Shown here: positions 47,833-59,874 of the stretch, piece by piece
Layout of the letters: the number at the start of each line of letters is the position of its first letter
How positions within the stretch are numbered: the stretch's first letter is position 1
Source of the DNA: Anastatus disparis
Taxonomy: Eukaryota; Arthropoda; Insecta; Hymenoptera; Eupelmidae
Length of the DNA: 64,000 nt
Assembly (NCBI GenBank): GCA_017163975.1
Contig: JAFFSR010000292.1
Coordinates: forward strand, 1,867,501 to 1,931,500
Direction of reading: 5' to 3'
Program-made: the position numbers and the translations under genes
The notes under the pieces: model-generated
Told to the model about the DNA's origin: nothing
The model's input: the letters and a program-made list of their open reading frames with translations, nothing else
The model's database searches: none

Positions 47833-48168
47833 TAGTATATTACACACCAAGGGAGGTAAAATATTGGCGAGTCCATAGCACATATAATTGTCACCTCGGG
47901 CCGAAGGCGAGGGTGGCAAATATGTGCTATGGGGTCGCCATTTTACCTCTCGTGGAGTGTATACTATTTTTCGCCATACCCTGCCCGAAACTACGACTTT
48001 CGTCCCGACGCCGAAAAAAAAAGTCATAGTTTCGGCCCTGGTATGGTGAAAAATAGTATACACTCCGCCGGAGGTAAAATGACGACCTCATAGCCTTCGG
48101 CTCGAGGTGGCAATTATATGTGCTATCGACTCGCCAAAACTTTACCTTCCTTGGTGTGTAATATACTA
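47833..48168. mobile_element. Nested palindrome, 336 bp, GC-rich
   Basis: The whole unit is an inverted repeat (TAGTATATTACACACCAAGG against CCTTGGTGTGTAATATACTA) with arms of about 165 bp. Each arm is itself an inverted repeat: GAGGTAAAATATTGGCGAG with CATAGCACATATAATTG is answered within the same arm by CAAATATGTGCTATGGGG and CGCCATTTTACCTC. The central part (AAATAGTATACACTCC and its partner) pairs again. Open frames across it on the minus strand are mirror-image artefacts. It is probably a non-autonomous foldback transposon; it lies between the alternative first exons of the second CDI gene. Confidence 0.75.
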
Positions 48169-48930
48169 TAAAAGTCATTTTATTAAAATTATTATTTTTT
48201 TAAATATAATTATCTCAATTTTAAGTTAAGTATAAGTAGTTAATTTCTAATGTTCAATTACAAATAACATTCTTATTGATGTAATACCAAATGCAGGCAT
48301 GTAATTCAGGTCAACTTACTTTTAAATTTTAACATTGTATTTTATTCTTCATGATTCATAACAATTCATAACAACTGTTTAGTACAATGGAGGACTTATA
48401 TTTGGTACAATTGTGCTATTTAAAAAATATTTTTGAAAATTATTTTTAATTTATTTTGAAACTTGAATTATGAAACATACTAAAAAAGTGTATAAAAACG
48501 TAAAACTTGATATTTTTGAAATAAGTATAGGTGTTTTTTTTTAAATTTAACAATCATATCAAATTCATAAATACCAAAGCTAAACATATTTTGTCTTTCT
48601 TAGCCACTTATTCAATAAAGTATTAGAATCTGATGAGTATAGATTAAATTTCTAACGTGTAATGTACATTTTAATTGAAAATATAACGTAAACAAACTGC
48701 TCATACTTTGGATATTAAATTTTTCTCTAATTGAATGTTAAAAATAAAACAAAAAAATAAATCTTTTTTCAAATTCTCGCAAATTCTTCATATTATAAAA
48801 TTTTAGAACTATCTTATGTAAATAATATAAAATATTAAAATTATCATGTTTTATAAACAGAATATTTTGGCATTTTATTCTATTATCAAAAGAAAAATAA
48901 AAAATTAAAGTGCACGTAAAGAAATCCTAC

Positions 48931-48995
48931 CTCAGCATACTAGAATAATCTTTTTCATCTACCCACGGTTTTGATTCGTTGCATAATCTTGACAT
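48931..48995 (-). CDS. Second CDI-domain gene, alternative first coding exon 1a
   Basis: ATG (48995-48993) starts MSRLCNESKPWVDEKDYSSM, then Leu and the first two bases of Arg, before the donor GTAGGA (48930-48925). Spliced to the shared exon it reads ...SSMLRARLAMGDKK without a break (phase 2), predicting 131 residues. An in-frame TAG at 49019-49017 precedes the ATG. The peptide has good coding character (Trp, Cys, acidic mix, no low complexity). The donor is weaker than that of exon 1b. I do not recognise the N-terminal 22 residues as a named motif. Confidence 0.78.
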
Positions 48996-49189
48996 TTCAC
49001 AATATTCAATAACAATCTATCACTATCTATTCAACATTACTTAAAAATAAAATATAAAGCAAGGAAACTAAAATTTTTCAATGAAAATAAAAAGTGCATG
49101 AGTATATAAAACTATGAACGTGCACTCTGAGTAACAGAAAGTCAACTGGAAATTGCTTCTACCCAACCTAACGGAGATAAAACTAGCCT

Positions 49190-49200
49190 AGTATATAAGC
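49190..49200 (-). promoter_or_regulatory. TATA-like box, putative promoter for exon 1a
   Basis: The minus strand reads GGCTTATATACTAGGC. A start about 30 bases on (near 49165) would give a leader of some 170 bases to the exon 1a ATG. The surrounding 200 bp are less A+T-rich than the neighbouring DNA. The match is only moderate. Confidence 0.3.
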
Positions 49201-49209
49201 CATCCAAAG

Positions 49210-49700
49210 TATAATCCCTTTAAACTTCTCTTTCTCTTCGTGGATATGCCGTTAACTCTCGTGTAACTCGCGGACCCCCACCTCTGATATTATGTATATA
49301 TATATACGTGTACCCAGTGCAACGTGCATTATACAATGTACTTACTGTCTGCTTATACAGAAAAGAGCGGAACCTCTTTCATGGCTCTATCTTATTCCGA
49401 CGATCGAGAAATACTTGGATACGCTTAAATTTATAAATCAATTTTAAATTTTAATTTTATTAATTTTAAATGGTAATTTTAATGTTTAATTTAAGTTAAT
49501 ATTTAATATTGTTGATATAATTAGTTAAGAAATTTTATTTTATTACTCCTTTATGAGGTCATTTATTTAAATTTTAAATGTTTTTAAATTTATGTGCGTG
49601 GCTTTTAGTTAACGAGAAAAGAAGTTTTGCATATTAATGGAGTACACCATGGCTAAAAGTTAAATATTAATATTTTAATTGTTTTTTTTAATAGCAAAAT
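49210..49700. other. Upstream flank of the second CDI gene
   Basis: A CpG-containing patch to about 49430, possibly promoter-proximal, then A+T-rich sequence. No other gene is seen. Confidence 0.4.
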
Positions 49701-49710
49701 AAATTTTTAC

Positions 49711-49923
49711 TTAAGGCGACTTCGGATTTTAGGTTAGGTTTTATTTTTGAGTTTACAAATTACTCTTTCAATATGTAAAATTTTTCAGATTTTCTAATTT
49801 TCCACCATTCTACGAATTACAATAAATGGTGAAAAATTAAAAAATCCAAAAAATTTTAGAAACTGAAAGAGTAATTTGTAAACTACAAAATGAAATCCAA
49901 CCGAACTTCCGTAGTCGCCTTAA
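49711..49923. mobile_element. TTAA-flanked MITE (213 bp)
   Basis: A near-complete palindrome with arms of about 98 bp. The left end TTAAGGCGACTTCGGATTTT corresponds to the right end, whose reverse complement is TTAAGGCGACTACGGAAGTT; further in, GTTTACAAATTACTCTTTCA is shared exactly by both arms. TTAA is present at both outer edges. It encodes nothing and sits 0.5 kb upstream of the proposed exon 1a promoter. Confidence 0.75.
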
Positions 49924-49929
49924 CGGGAT

Positions 49930-52675
49930 GTAGTAGTTGTTGGAATCGTCTTTTACTTTTTTTATCTTACTGATATCTTTTTAAATTTACTATTTGGACA
50001 AATATAATGACTTGTCCGCGATAAAACTATATTAATACAATAATTTTTGTTAGATTAAAAATTCAATTTAGCTTCATATTTTTTTATGAACTTTGAATGA
50101 AAATTAGATATCAAGCTCGATGAACCTAACCTCAAAATAGTATATATTGAAAGTTTGTTTATAACTTTTTATGTATATTATTTTGGTAAATTTCTTGACT
50201 TGTCCGCGCTAAGGATTAATCTTACGAATTTTCTTACTGAAGTGAAAGAATTTGATTTGACATACTGTTTACTCATGAACTTTGAATAAAAATATTATTA
50301 GGAGGAGCAGAACTACGATATCCTCTTAAGCGTTAATAAGTACTAATAAAGATTGGATCGATTTTCGTATAATATCAATAACAAGTCTTAAAGAAGAAGA
50401 AACGAATGTTTTATAATAAAATTTTTTAAGAAAACAATAAAGTTTATTGAAACATAAGAAAGTATAATAACATTTATAAAAACTAAAAAAATTAATAGAA
50501 TTTTAATTTGTGTTGTTACATAATAAAATTTTGAAAAATATTCTTTTTCTTTAAAAGAAGCACTTTTTTATAATAAATATAAAAATTGTAATAACTTTTA
50601 TTAAAAAAATTTTTCTTGTATTTTTTATTTATTTTTATTCGAAAATTAAAATTTTGTTAATAATTTGTAATGAGAATTCATTAAATTTTATAAGGTTGAC
50701 AGAAAAATTATGAATTTAATGAAAGATTATATCAATTATGACAATATCATTTATAATTATTGTTAATTAACTTTAAAAATTTAATAAAATTGAAATAACG
50801 TTTATCAACGCAGTTACAATCAACAATCATATTTCCAAAATTTAAGTTTACAGAAACTTTTTCGTAATCTTATCGAAATATTTAGAAAGCATTGAAAACA
50901 TGACCGAATAAACACTTTGACATTCTTATTTTGCAAATAAAAAAGTATCAGACTCAAAGTCACCAAAAGCAATGTTCATTAACATACATAAGGATGTCCT
51001 GCAATAAAGACGAGAGAGATGAGGGGTCATCTGCTTGTATATGTACCAACATAGTAAAAACATTTGAATGGGTCAGCTACGACATAGTAATAGTTCCCTC
51101 TCCTCCCTTTCTACTCCTCTTGTAGTTACGTATACAAGTTGAATAACCTCGTAATAAAATGATCAGTGGACCGCTAACACTCCCAAGTTAAACTTTCAAG
51201 TAATACATATTACTGCACAGCCCGACTAGGCTAGTCAACGACCAACATTCGGATCAATGACTCTTTATGCATGCTCTGAATAACCCTAATATACCAACTG
51301 TTATACATAAACTTATTTTATGCTTTTTTTATTTTTAAGATTTTTTTAAGTACGTAAATGCACAAAAAAACATTATGGTTAGAGCAAAACAATAAAATCA
51401 TGGAATGATTAATCATCTTTAAAATATAATAAATTTATTCAAATTTTTAAGTTTAGTAATATTTTTTTAAGTTAATTAATTTCTTTTAATTTATATTGTT
51501 CAAACAATTTCCAAAATTCTGTTATTGATGTATAAACTTAAAATTTTATCACGATTTATACATTAAAATTAATTTCGAGATAAATGAAACATTCATTACA
51601 TTTTGTAATAGTTAAGCAGTATTCGTTACATGCTAATGAATAATCAAGTACATTAGTAGTAAAAGATTATGTTTTTTCGAAAGACATACTAATTCAATGT
51701 TTGAAAAGTTACTTTCTTACATCAAAAAATTTTTGAAAATTTCAATTTTAATCTGAAAAACACCTAATTTTATGTTTTTATGAATAATTCGATAGGATGA
51801 ATTTTAACCTCCAAAATAATCATAGAATCCAAAAGTAATATAAAGTTCTTTTATTTTGAAAATAATTTCAACGGTTAAATAAAAATACTGCTGGAGTTTG
51901 ACTAATTTGAAAACTGAGGTACGTTTTCAATTTCATAATTCTGATTTTCTCACTTAAAATACTCAACAAATTACAATATAAAAATTTTTTTAAATTAAAG
52001 TTTCGAAAAAATTCTCGCCTTAAACACGTAAAAAACAAAATTTGATTAGTGCTGGTTATTTACAATATTGTCTAAAATGTTTTCTTGACATTTTTATCAA
52101 TAACTTTTATAGAGAAAATTTAATTTAATTTTAAAATGATTTATTAAAATGTTTTTAGTATTATAACTTCATGTTACAAAATTTTTACTTTTTTTCTCAT
52201 TTATCAGGTTAAAAATGAGAATATTCATTACAAAAGGAAATAGTTTAATCTTTACTTACAAAATATCATTGAAAATATTGTAAATTAAACACATTTTTTA
52301 TATTCTATAATTATTGTTTTAAAAATCTTGCAAACGTTCGACATACACATTATAGTTTAAATTTGAGCTTATTAAAAAATGATTGAAATTTTTACAAGCT
52401 TTCCGTGCAAATTTATGGTTTATGATCGTGGGACTATATTTGCGAAACTTGTTGGTTGTACGCTGTGATTTTATCGCGAGTGGGAAGAAAGGAAATTCTC
52501 ACGTGTTCGTAGTTTTCTTCCAGCAAGAAATGATTGAGTGTATTATAAATTCCAAAGAATGTAGTTTTTTATCAGCACATAATTACAACTTTTATTATTT
52601 TCATAAAGAAAAATTTAATATTTTTTAAATTATTTTTTTTTTACTGTAACTTTAAGCAAATTAAAATTATATCTT
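49930..52675. other. Intergenic A+T-rich DNA, nothing recognised
   Basis: Two similar words (ACTTGTCCGCGATAAA near 50012 and ACTTGTCCGCGCTAAG near 50198) form a weak direct repeat. The less A+T-rich patch at 51.0-51.3 kb shows no gene or RNA motif. Confidence 0.45.
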
Positions 52676-52680
52676 TATAA

Positions 52681-52838
52681 CCCTGGTAGAAATGTGAGCA
52701 TAAAAAATGGTGTTTATAAAAATTTAAGGTTATTAGTAATAATAATGCCAAAGAAATGGCCATAAAATGTTAAAAAAAGTCATTTCATTTCTACTGGTCA
52801 TAAAATGGTCATATAAAGCGTTTCAATTTCTACCAGGG
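52681..52838. mobile_element. MITE, CCCTGGTAGAA family
   Basis: A 158-bp element with ends CCCTGGTAGAAATG and TTTCTACCAGGG. The interior is only loosely self-complementary (AATGGTGTTTATAA, AATGGCCATAAAATG, AAATGGTCATATAA). It shares termini with the copies at 16187, 8088 and the fragment at 3474, but the interior differs, so it may be a separate subfamily. Confidence 0.7.
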
Positions 52839-52844
52839 AATATT

Positions 52845-53280
52845 TTAAAAATTTTCTTGAAAACTTATTTGAAAAATCCTAAAAATCAAGCTTTCCACCG
52901 TACGACAATTATTAATTACATTTTATTTGTTTACATTTAACACTATTATCCAAAATACATGATCAAAAAGTTGGTTAAGTTTAAATTTAATATTAATTAA
53001 TAATGTACATATATTCGATGTACTAATAGTAGATAAAATAGTTATAATTTATTAACGTATAACTAAAAATAATCATTCCCAGTCAATAGAGTTTTATTAT
53101 AACTATCTATATTCAATACTATTAAACCGTTTTATTTCTTTATTATATTTTATCATTTTATTGACAATAGAATCAAATGACATTGTATTTTAATGATTTA
53201 ATACTTCTATGAAGAAATATACAGATATTGTTTCTATTAAATGTACGTATAATTATAAATTTTTTATATATTTGTATTTT

Positions 53281-53344
<64 letters not shown>

Positions 53345-56300
53345 TATGACTGGATCTGTTTATTTCAATTTAGAAAATAATACAGAAATTACTTTTATAG
53401 AATAAAATAAAATGTTTTAGAAATACAATTCATACGAGCTGTAAAAAAAATACTAAAAATTGTCTACTGAAAACAACCTTGACAGCTTTATATAATTACC
53501 GTTTACCTTATATAAAAAAAATGTTATATTATACAGAAATTATTAAAGTGTCTTGATATTATCTACAAAAAATGTACAAATAAAAAATAGTACAATGTTT
53601 TAGGCTTTAAAAATCACGTTTTTTGTCATTCACTTTTGTATAACTTTTACAGCTATTCAATTACTTTAACTTTTAAAAAGTTTAAGGTATTAAAAAAAAT
53701 TATTTTTAGATTAACTTTTAAATTTCTTTTTTATTTTTAAAATTGTAATAAAAAATACTTATTAAACTCACGATTTGACCGCTGAATTTTCAGATTGAAG
53801 AAAATTCTAGATTGATTATTATATTACGTTTTGTATGAATGTCACTCGTCCGAAAGAAAAATTGCAACTGTTCAGTCAACGAGTTAGCGTCTCTTATTGT
53901 CAAGAATTATAGTTTTTATTTCGAACGTGTACGTGTAAGTATATTAGCTATATATTTTCCTTTTTTCAAACAAAATATTTAACAATTGTATTTTTTTTTC
54001 TTTTGAACAAGAGCACGTTGGAAGTGTATTTCCACTTTAAAAGTTTATATACATAAAATTGTAATGTTGATTGTTTAAAAAGTCCGCTTCACACAATTGC
54101 AAAATGAAAAAGGAGATTCGTTGCGTAAAGTTTGAGAAACAAATTGCATGCCTACTACTGATAAGTTGTGCTTCATACTTGTATGACTCTTGTATTTTTT
54201 TATTTAATTTTGATGTAAAACAATAAAGGTACAGCATGGATGAATTTAATGATTTTTAGAAACAAAAATTTTTTATGAATTTTTTATTTAGTTGATATTT
54301 GAAAAGTATTCCGATTTTTCTTTTTAAAGATAAGAGACAAACTTTAAGTGTAATAGGAATAGTGGTATAGTAACCTTGAAGATAAATGTTAACTCCTTTC
54401 ATTTAGAGCATCACAACTTATATTATTAAAATCTTTGAAAAGATATTAGAAAATTTTACAAATATTTCTAAATTTCAGCACAGTTCTATATGAAAGTTTC
54501 ATGCATAAATTTTTACTAATTTTTATCTTTTTTCTAAAACTCTGCAAAATGTTTCTACAAAGGGTTATCGATTAACTAAAAAATTTTTCAGTATATTGTT
54601 AAAAAATCATATTTGCTCATGATTTGTATAATATATTCTCTTGAAAAGTATATCATACGAGAAATTACTTAATAACATAAATGAATTTCATGAAATAATA
54701 GTACCAAGAACGACAAGTCTTTAGAAAATTCTCCACAAGTAAGATTCTTCTCAGTATAAAACAATAGCTCCAAAGTACAAGTTAACGTAAATGCATGCCC
54801 CTTTTATCAACAAACGTAGCATTTATTCCAGTTCAGTGTATCTAAAAATTCTACCTTTTTGTTTATAATACGTACTTTAAAACAAGTATACGGCCAAGTG
54901 AATGCAAACAATCATCTGTGTCTGCGTTTCTCATGCAAAAAAAAACTTTAAGTGTACAAGGACAATTATTCAATGGTCTATTTGTCTTTTTAATCATTGT
55001 TTACAATGACCGTGATTATTTCTAAGTATAAAGGTAAAACATGAATTACGAATCGTATGGAATGAAATGGAATGAGGTACAATTAACTCAACTTCAAATG
55101 AATATCCAAAACATTTTTCATCATAATCTATTTATTTATTGTAAAAAAACGCAATATTTTCTTTGATAAAGATGAAATAATTTAATGGTTTATTTAAAAA
55201 AAAAAAATTTGAAAAAACTTAAAAAATTAAAGATTTGACTAAAAAAAAAGATTTTTAAATTTTTAATTAGAAAAAGACAGATTCTGTTGTCTTTCAAAGC
55301 TTAATTTATTCGTAAACAATATCGACTCAGAAAAAAAGGTTAATTCTAAACGATTATATAATAAAAAGTACGCAATGTACTCATAAATATAAAAATTAAT
55401 CTGATTTATGAAATAAATCATAAGATTTGGCGCGCAAAACTAGAGCGTTTACAGCATATAATCAAGTGAAAAGAAAAGAAAGAAAAAATAAAGGGAGAAT
55501 CTTAAGTCTACATGGATTGTTAAACAAAAACTCAAGGTAATTGCATAGTTCAGTTACGATGGGAATTTCATTTCATATATAATATGATGATGGAACACGT
55601 GTTTCGCGCCAACTTATTTTTAAGTCGGTTATACACACCGGTTGTCCTCGACAAACGTATGCACGTACATAAGACATAACTTTGAAATCCGTGCGAGGAG
55701 CTGCAGGTGCAACTTATTTACGCGCCAAACAGTTCTTGAAAGGAAAAAAAAGCGTTCTTGTACGTATCTTTTGATTACCTTAAACTGTTGGCTTAAATTC
55801 TTTTTATAAAGGAAATGCACACTTTAAGGAAGTGCTTTATCATTTTACTTATTCTTTTTATGGTTAAGAATTCTGTTTTTGATTTATTATTCAATAAAAG
55901 TTTGATAATGCAGTTATTTCACTCTCTATTGACAATATTATGTATTGTTACATTATTTTTTTTGCATTTAAATGAAACTTAATTAAAGATTATTATTTAG
56001 CATTCTTAAAATAAATTTTTTCTATGGATTTTATATTAATTTTCCGAAGTTTGTACAAATTCATTATTTATGTTGTAAAAATATTTAAATGAGTACTACA
56101 ATGACGCTTAGAAAGTATGAATCACTGGACGATAAAAAAAGGAACGCTTTTCTATCTATATTTTGGAAAAGTACAAAGCTGAAATTATTAATAATAAAAC
56201 AGATTATTATCACTAACTCGTTCTTCCTGTCACGTTTGTACTTTCGTCATTGTTTTGGTTAAAATTACTCATGTTCTACGAATTGTTACAATCTATTAAT

Positions 56301-56670
56301 ACTTTTATGTCTATTTATTTATTTTAATTTTATTAACGTTTAATATCAAGTGATTTAATTACATAAAATATGATAAATTAGAATGTTTGCTATTTCAAAT
56401 TAATTATTTTGATTATTTCTAGAATTTTTACTTATCGCTAAAGAGTTATTGAGTAAAATAATAAGTTTCACAAATCATTAAAAATTTTTTGTTTAATATC
56501 TTTTATAGTTAATTCCCAAATTATATAATTCTAGCTAGTATATTTAACTTTTTTGAATTTTCACGCTCATGCCAAATTATCATTCGATTAGAAAGTCATC
56601 TAAATATTTGTAAAAAATCGAATTTTCAATCTTTCGATTATACAATTTTTTGTTTGATAAACAAGTGAAA
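52845..56670. other. Intergenic A+T-rich DNA
   Basis: No supported gene. Contains the (TA)29 tract at 53283-53340. Frames seen here are short and rich in Ile, Lys, Phe and Tyr, as expected by chance. Confidence 0.5.
53283..53340. repeat. (TA)29 microsatellite
   Basis: 58 bases of uninterrupted TA repeat. Confidence 0.97.
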
Positions 56671-56676
56671 AGTTTT

Positions 56677-56814
56677 GTAATTAAAAAATTGACGAAATAT
56701 GCTTTGATTATGTGTTCCTCGAACAATTTCGGAACGAACATGATTTCTCAGAATTGTCGAAGGTTGCAAGTCAAATATTCACAAATATTATAGTTTTATC
56801 AATTTTTTAATTAC
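56677..56814. mobile_element. Possible decayed palindromic MITE (138 bp)
   Basis: GTAATTAAAAAATTGA at 56677-56692 is an exact inverted repeat of TCAATTTTTTAATTAC at 56799-56814. Near the centre, CCTCGAACAATT is answered by AATTGTCGAAGG. The parts between pair poorly. It could be an old foldback element or coincidence in A+T-rich DNA. Confidence 0.35.
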
Positions 56815-56819
56815 ACTTA

Positions 56820-59490
56820 ATTACAGCATGAAATGTCATATAAAATTTTTCATCAATATTCATGGTTAACCAACACGCTATCATATATAATCAAAATAAT
56901 CAGCGTTAATTCTATAAGCCCAAATAAATATAATCTTTTCGAGTCTATAAAAGGAAACGTAATCACACAACATAACACTTATATACATATACGGCATGGC
57001 ATAAGACTCTTTATACGTGTATTATACAGATTGCATATATATTCATATAGAGTGACTTTATGCGGTTTGAGTATCTTTTTTAGAAGCGAGCGCATAAAGC
57101 GCATATGCCACTTCCTCGGTGTATAGGAGCCCGAGTATTATAAGCAAAGCATATGCTTAAAAAAAATCTCTGGGCCCACAACTGTCGCTTCCTGGCAATG
57201 GCATGATTCGCACCGGACCTTGAAATATATGCGTAACTAAGAAATCCTTAAGGGTGCACGCGTATATATATGTTTGCCCGCGAAAATAAAAATACAGAAC
57301 AGAGCAAGGTATATACCGTGCAAAAGTAATCGTAATATAAGCGTATATGCGTTTTCAACTTGAGGTATGACACTTTCGCTTTTTTTTTGCTTTCGTAAAA
57401 TTCAACTAGATTTTTATTTTTTTATTGAGGAACGAATTTTTATATCCAATTATAAGATATATAATTAAATGTAAAAATTTCTACATCAATTATATCAGCC
57501 TCGCAATTATTTTTAAATCCGTGTATTATAATAGTTTCAACTCAGCGAAGTCGAAAAAGAATGAAAATAATAATATAACTGCAAGATAAAAAGAAAAGAT
57601 TTGACTTTCTATTATTATGATAATTTTTTTTTAATTCATAAATAACGTAAATTTGAATATTTGATTGCAAATTTATGCATATAAAAGATATAGATTAATT
57701 GTTTTAATAATACGTTTAAATATAATGAAATTTACAATTGTAATTTAGCAGAATTGAAACATTATATAAAAACTTTATTTAGCGTACTAATGTTTATAAA
57801 ATGAACTTTAAATTTGAAAACACTCTATAAAAAAAGTAATAATGCATTAATTACAAGGCTCATTAAAAAGAAAATTTTGATGCTGCTCTAAGTACTAAAA
57901 AACTACAATGAATAAAAAAATCCTCGTAAAATTTTACAAGACCATAGTAAATATTAACTTGCAATCATTAAAACATTACATATGCAACCTTAAACAACAA
58001 TCTCAATGTAAAAGCTTGTTTTGTATAATGTTTAAAGTTTATATATAGCTTTCCTTCTACATACGCAAGCGAAACTAATTTTCGCGATTGAGATTTACGT
58101 ATAATTACGAGCACGCGTGTGAATGCCAAGTTTTATCAACTCATCTTATGCTGCTGGTCGTTAACTCACTTCTTTCTTTTCTTTTTTCCTCTGCATAGTT
58201 AATGGCTTTTACTTTTGCATTGTATCGTTATAATACCTGCATTCGTTTAAGGTTTAATATATATCTTGGCCGAGTTACTTTTCTTCAAGATAAAAACATT
58301 AAAAATGCCCTTGCGGAATGTACTTGAGAATTTAAAAATTCATTAATAAATTATTATTCCTCGTACGTTCGTAAACATATAGTCGAGAATGAAAAATTCC
58401 TATGGAATCATAATAAGCATACGTGTGTAATTTCGAAGATTTAATCTTTATTTATATTGAATTGTAAATTACTTATTTCTTATATATTGTAACGAACTTT
58501 TATATTTAAAAAAAATAAGAAAAAAATTATCTCGTTATTCGAATATGGGACATTCGATAAATCCATTGTATTCAGTTGTCAGATAAATCGTTAGTAAAAA
58601 CGTTTATATTTTTTTACCAACTTTTGCAAGCTTATCACGAAAATCACTACCGCGTGCATTTTTTTAAAAATTATCGCATTGTGGGAAAGACAGAAAAAAA
58701 CGGCTGGTTAAAAAAAAAAGAAAAAAAAACGAGAATCAAAAAATCAGTTAAAGCGTTAAAGAAGAGCCTTATATAGTATTGCGTGAATCCATGCTAAATA
58801 TTACTCCTATCGCAGATCACCTCAATCTCAGTACTAACGCTAGCGGCTCACTTTTAACGATTAAGATCTACCCTAAAGTTTCTCACACACCAACGATGAT
58901 CTTTCTCGAGTCTGACTTTATGTATAAACGTATACATGCTAAAAGTACTAAGCACACTGTACACCCTTCGCGCCTTTTAAATATAAGTACGGCAAATGTG
59001 CATCGTACGCTCCCCTATAGAATTTTAAAAAAAGTTATATATACTCCTTTCCGTTGACTTCTTCCGCTTCGTTACAGCACTTTTTTTCTTGAGTTTTCAG
59101 ATTTTAGGGTAGTAAATATTTACGAGCATTTCAAATTTTTCGTTATTATATTTTATGTATATACAGTTTTATGTACTTTTTATAATTGACAAAAACTGGG
59201 GTTTTAGATACTTAAAAATAATTTTGAAAAAAAAGTGGAAACATTTATTACAGAATATTGAGTTTTAAAGAAATTAATACAGAATACAATTTATATATTT
59301 CTTTAATTAAATTTGTGTTGAAATTGATGAACGAACCGTGTGTAGATGTTTATACTGCTACGTATCATTGTATTGTTTTAACAAAATGTACTGATCTAGA
59401 ATAACACAAAAATTTTTTGTAATAATTCGAATTTTTATGTGAAAAAATTAAAAATAAGTATGCAAAAAAATTTTTTGGAGTTGATTAAAG
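56820..59490. other. Intergenic DNA with a CpG-richer patch at 57.0-57.4 kb
   Basis: The 57.0-57.4 kb part is less A+T-rich but shows no exon. An 88-codon ATG frame at 58791-59057 of fairly even composition has no recognisable family and is not called. A miR-124-like word at 58111-58130 is discussed as a finding. Confidence 0.4.
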
Positions 59491-59492
59491 AT

Positions 59493-59871
59493 TTAAGGGA
59501 ATATAAAATGGACACTACACCTGTACTCATAAATATTCACTATCTTTACATTTTATTGCAAAATTTTCAATAAAAAAATGCATTAAGTTGTAGTATGTAC
59601 CAGAAAGATTATTCAGTTAAATTTTTAAATAAATTCATTCATTAGTTATTGAGAATTTTGGGTTCCAAAATTATTTATTAAAATTTTTCAATTTTGTACA
59701 GGAATCCAAATATCTCAAAAGCTAATGAATGAATTTATTTTAAAACTTATCAAAATAATCATCATGGTACTTACTACAAGCTAATGCATTTCTTTTCTGG
59801 AAATTCAGCAATAAAATAGAAAGGAAGCTAATATCTATAAGTACAGGTGTAGTGTCCGTTTTACATCTTAA
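59493..59871. mobile_element. TTAA-flanked MITE (about 379 bp)
   Basis: Terminal inverted repeats: left GGACACTACACCTGTACT at 59510-59527, right AGTACAGGTGTAGTGTCC ending at 59857, exact over 18 bp and looser outwards (ATATAAAAT / ATGTAAAAC) to a TTAA on each side (59493-59496, 59868-59871). The arms pair further in (GCATTAAGTTGTAGTA with TACTACAAGCTAATGC; AATGAATGAATTTATTT with its partner). It is non-coding; the TTAA edges suggest piggyBac-type mobilisation. Confidence 0.7.
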
Positions 59872-59874
59872 GGT

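Noticed and set aside
47788..48178. Two overlapping minus-strand frames of 83 and 91 codons
   Set aside because: They lie almost wholly inside the nested palindrome, and their peptides repeat each other because of the inverted symmetry.
58791..59057. 88-codon ATG frame with fairly even composition and a TATA-like word just upstream
   Set aside because: No recognisable domain or partner exon, and similar lengths arise by chance in this window; the TATA word is too close to the ATG.
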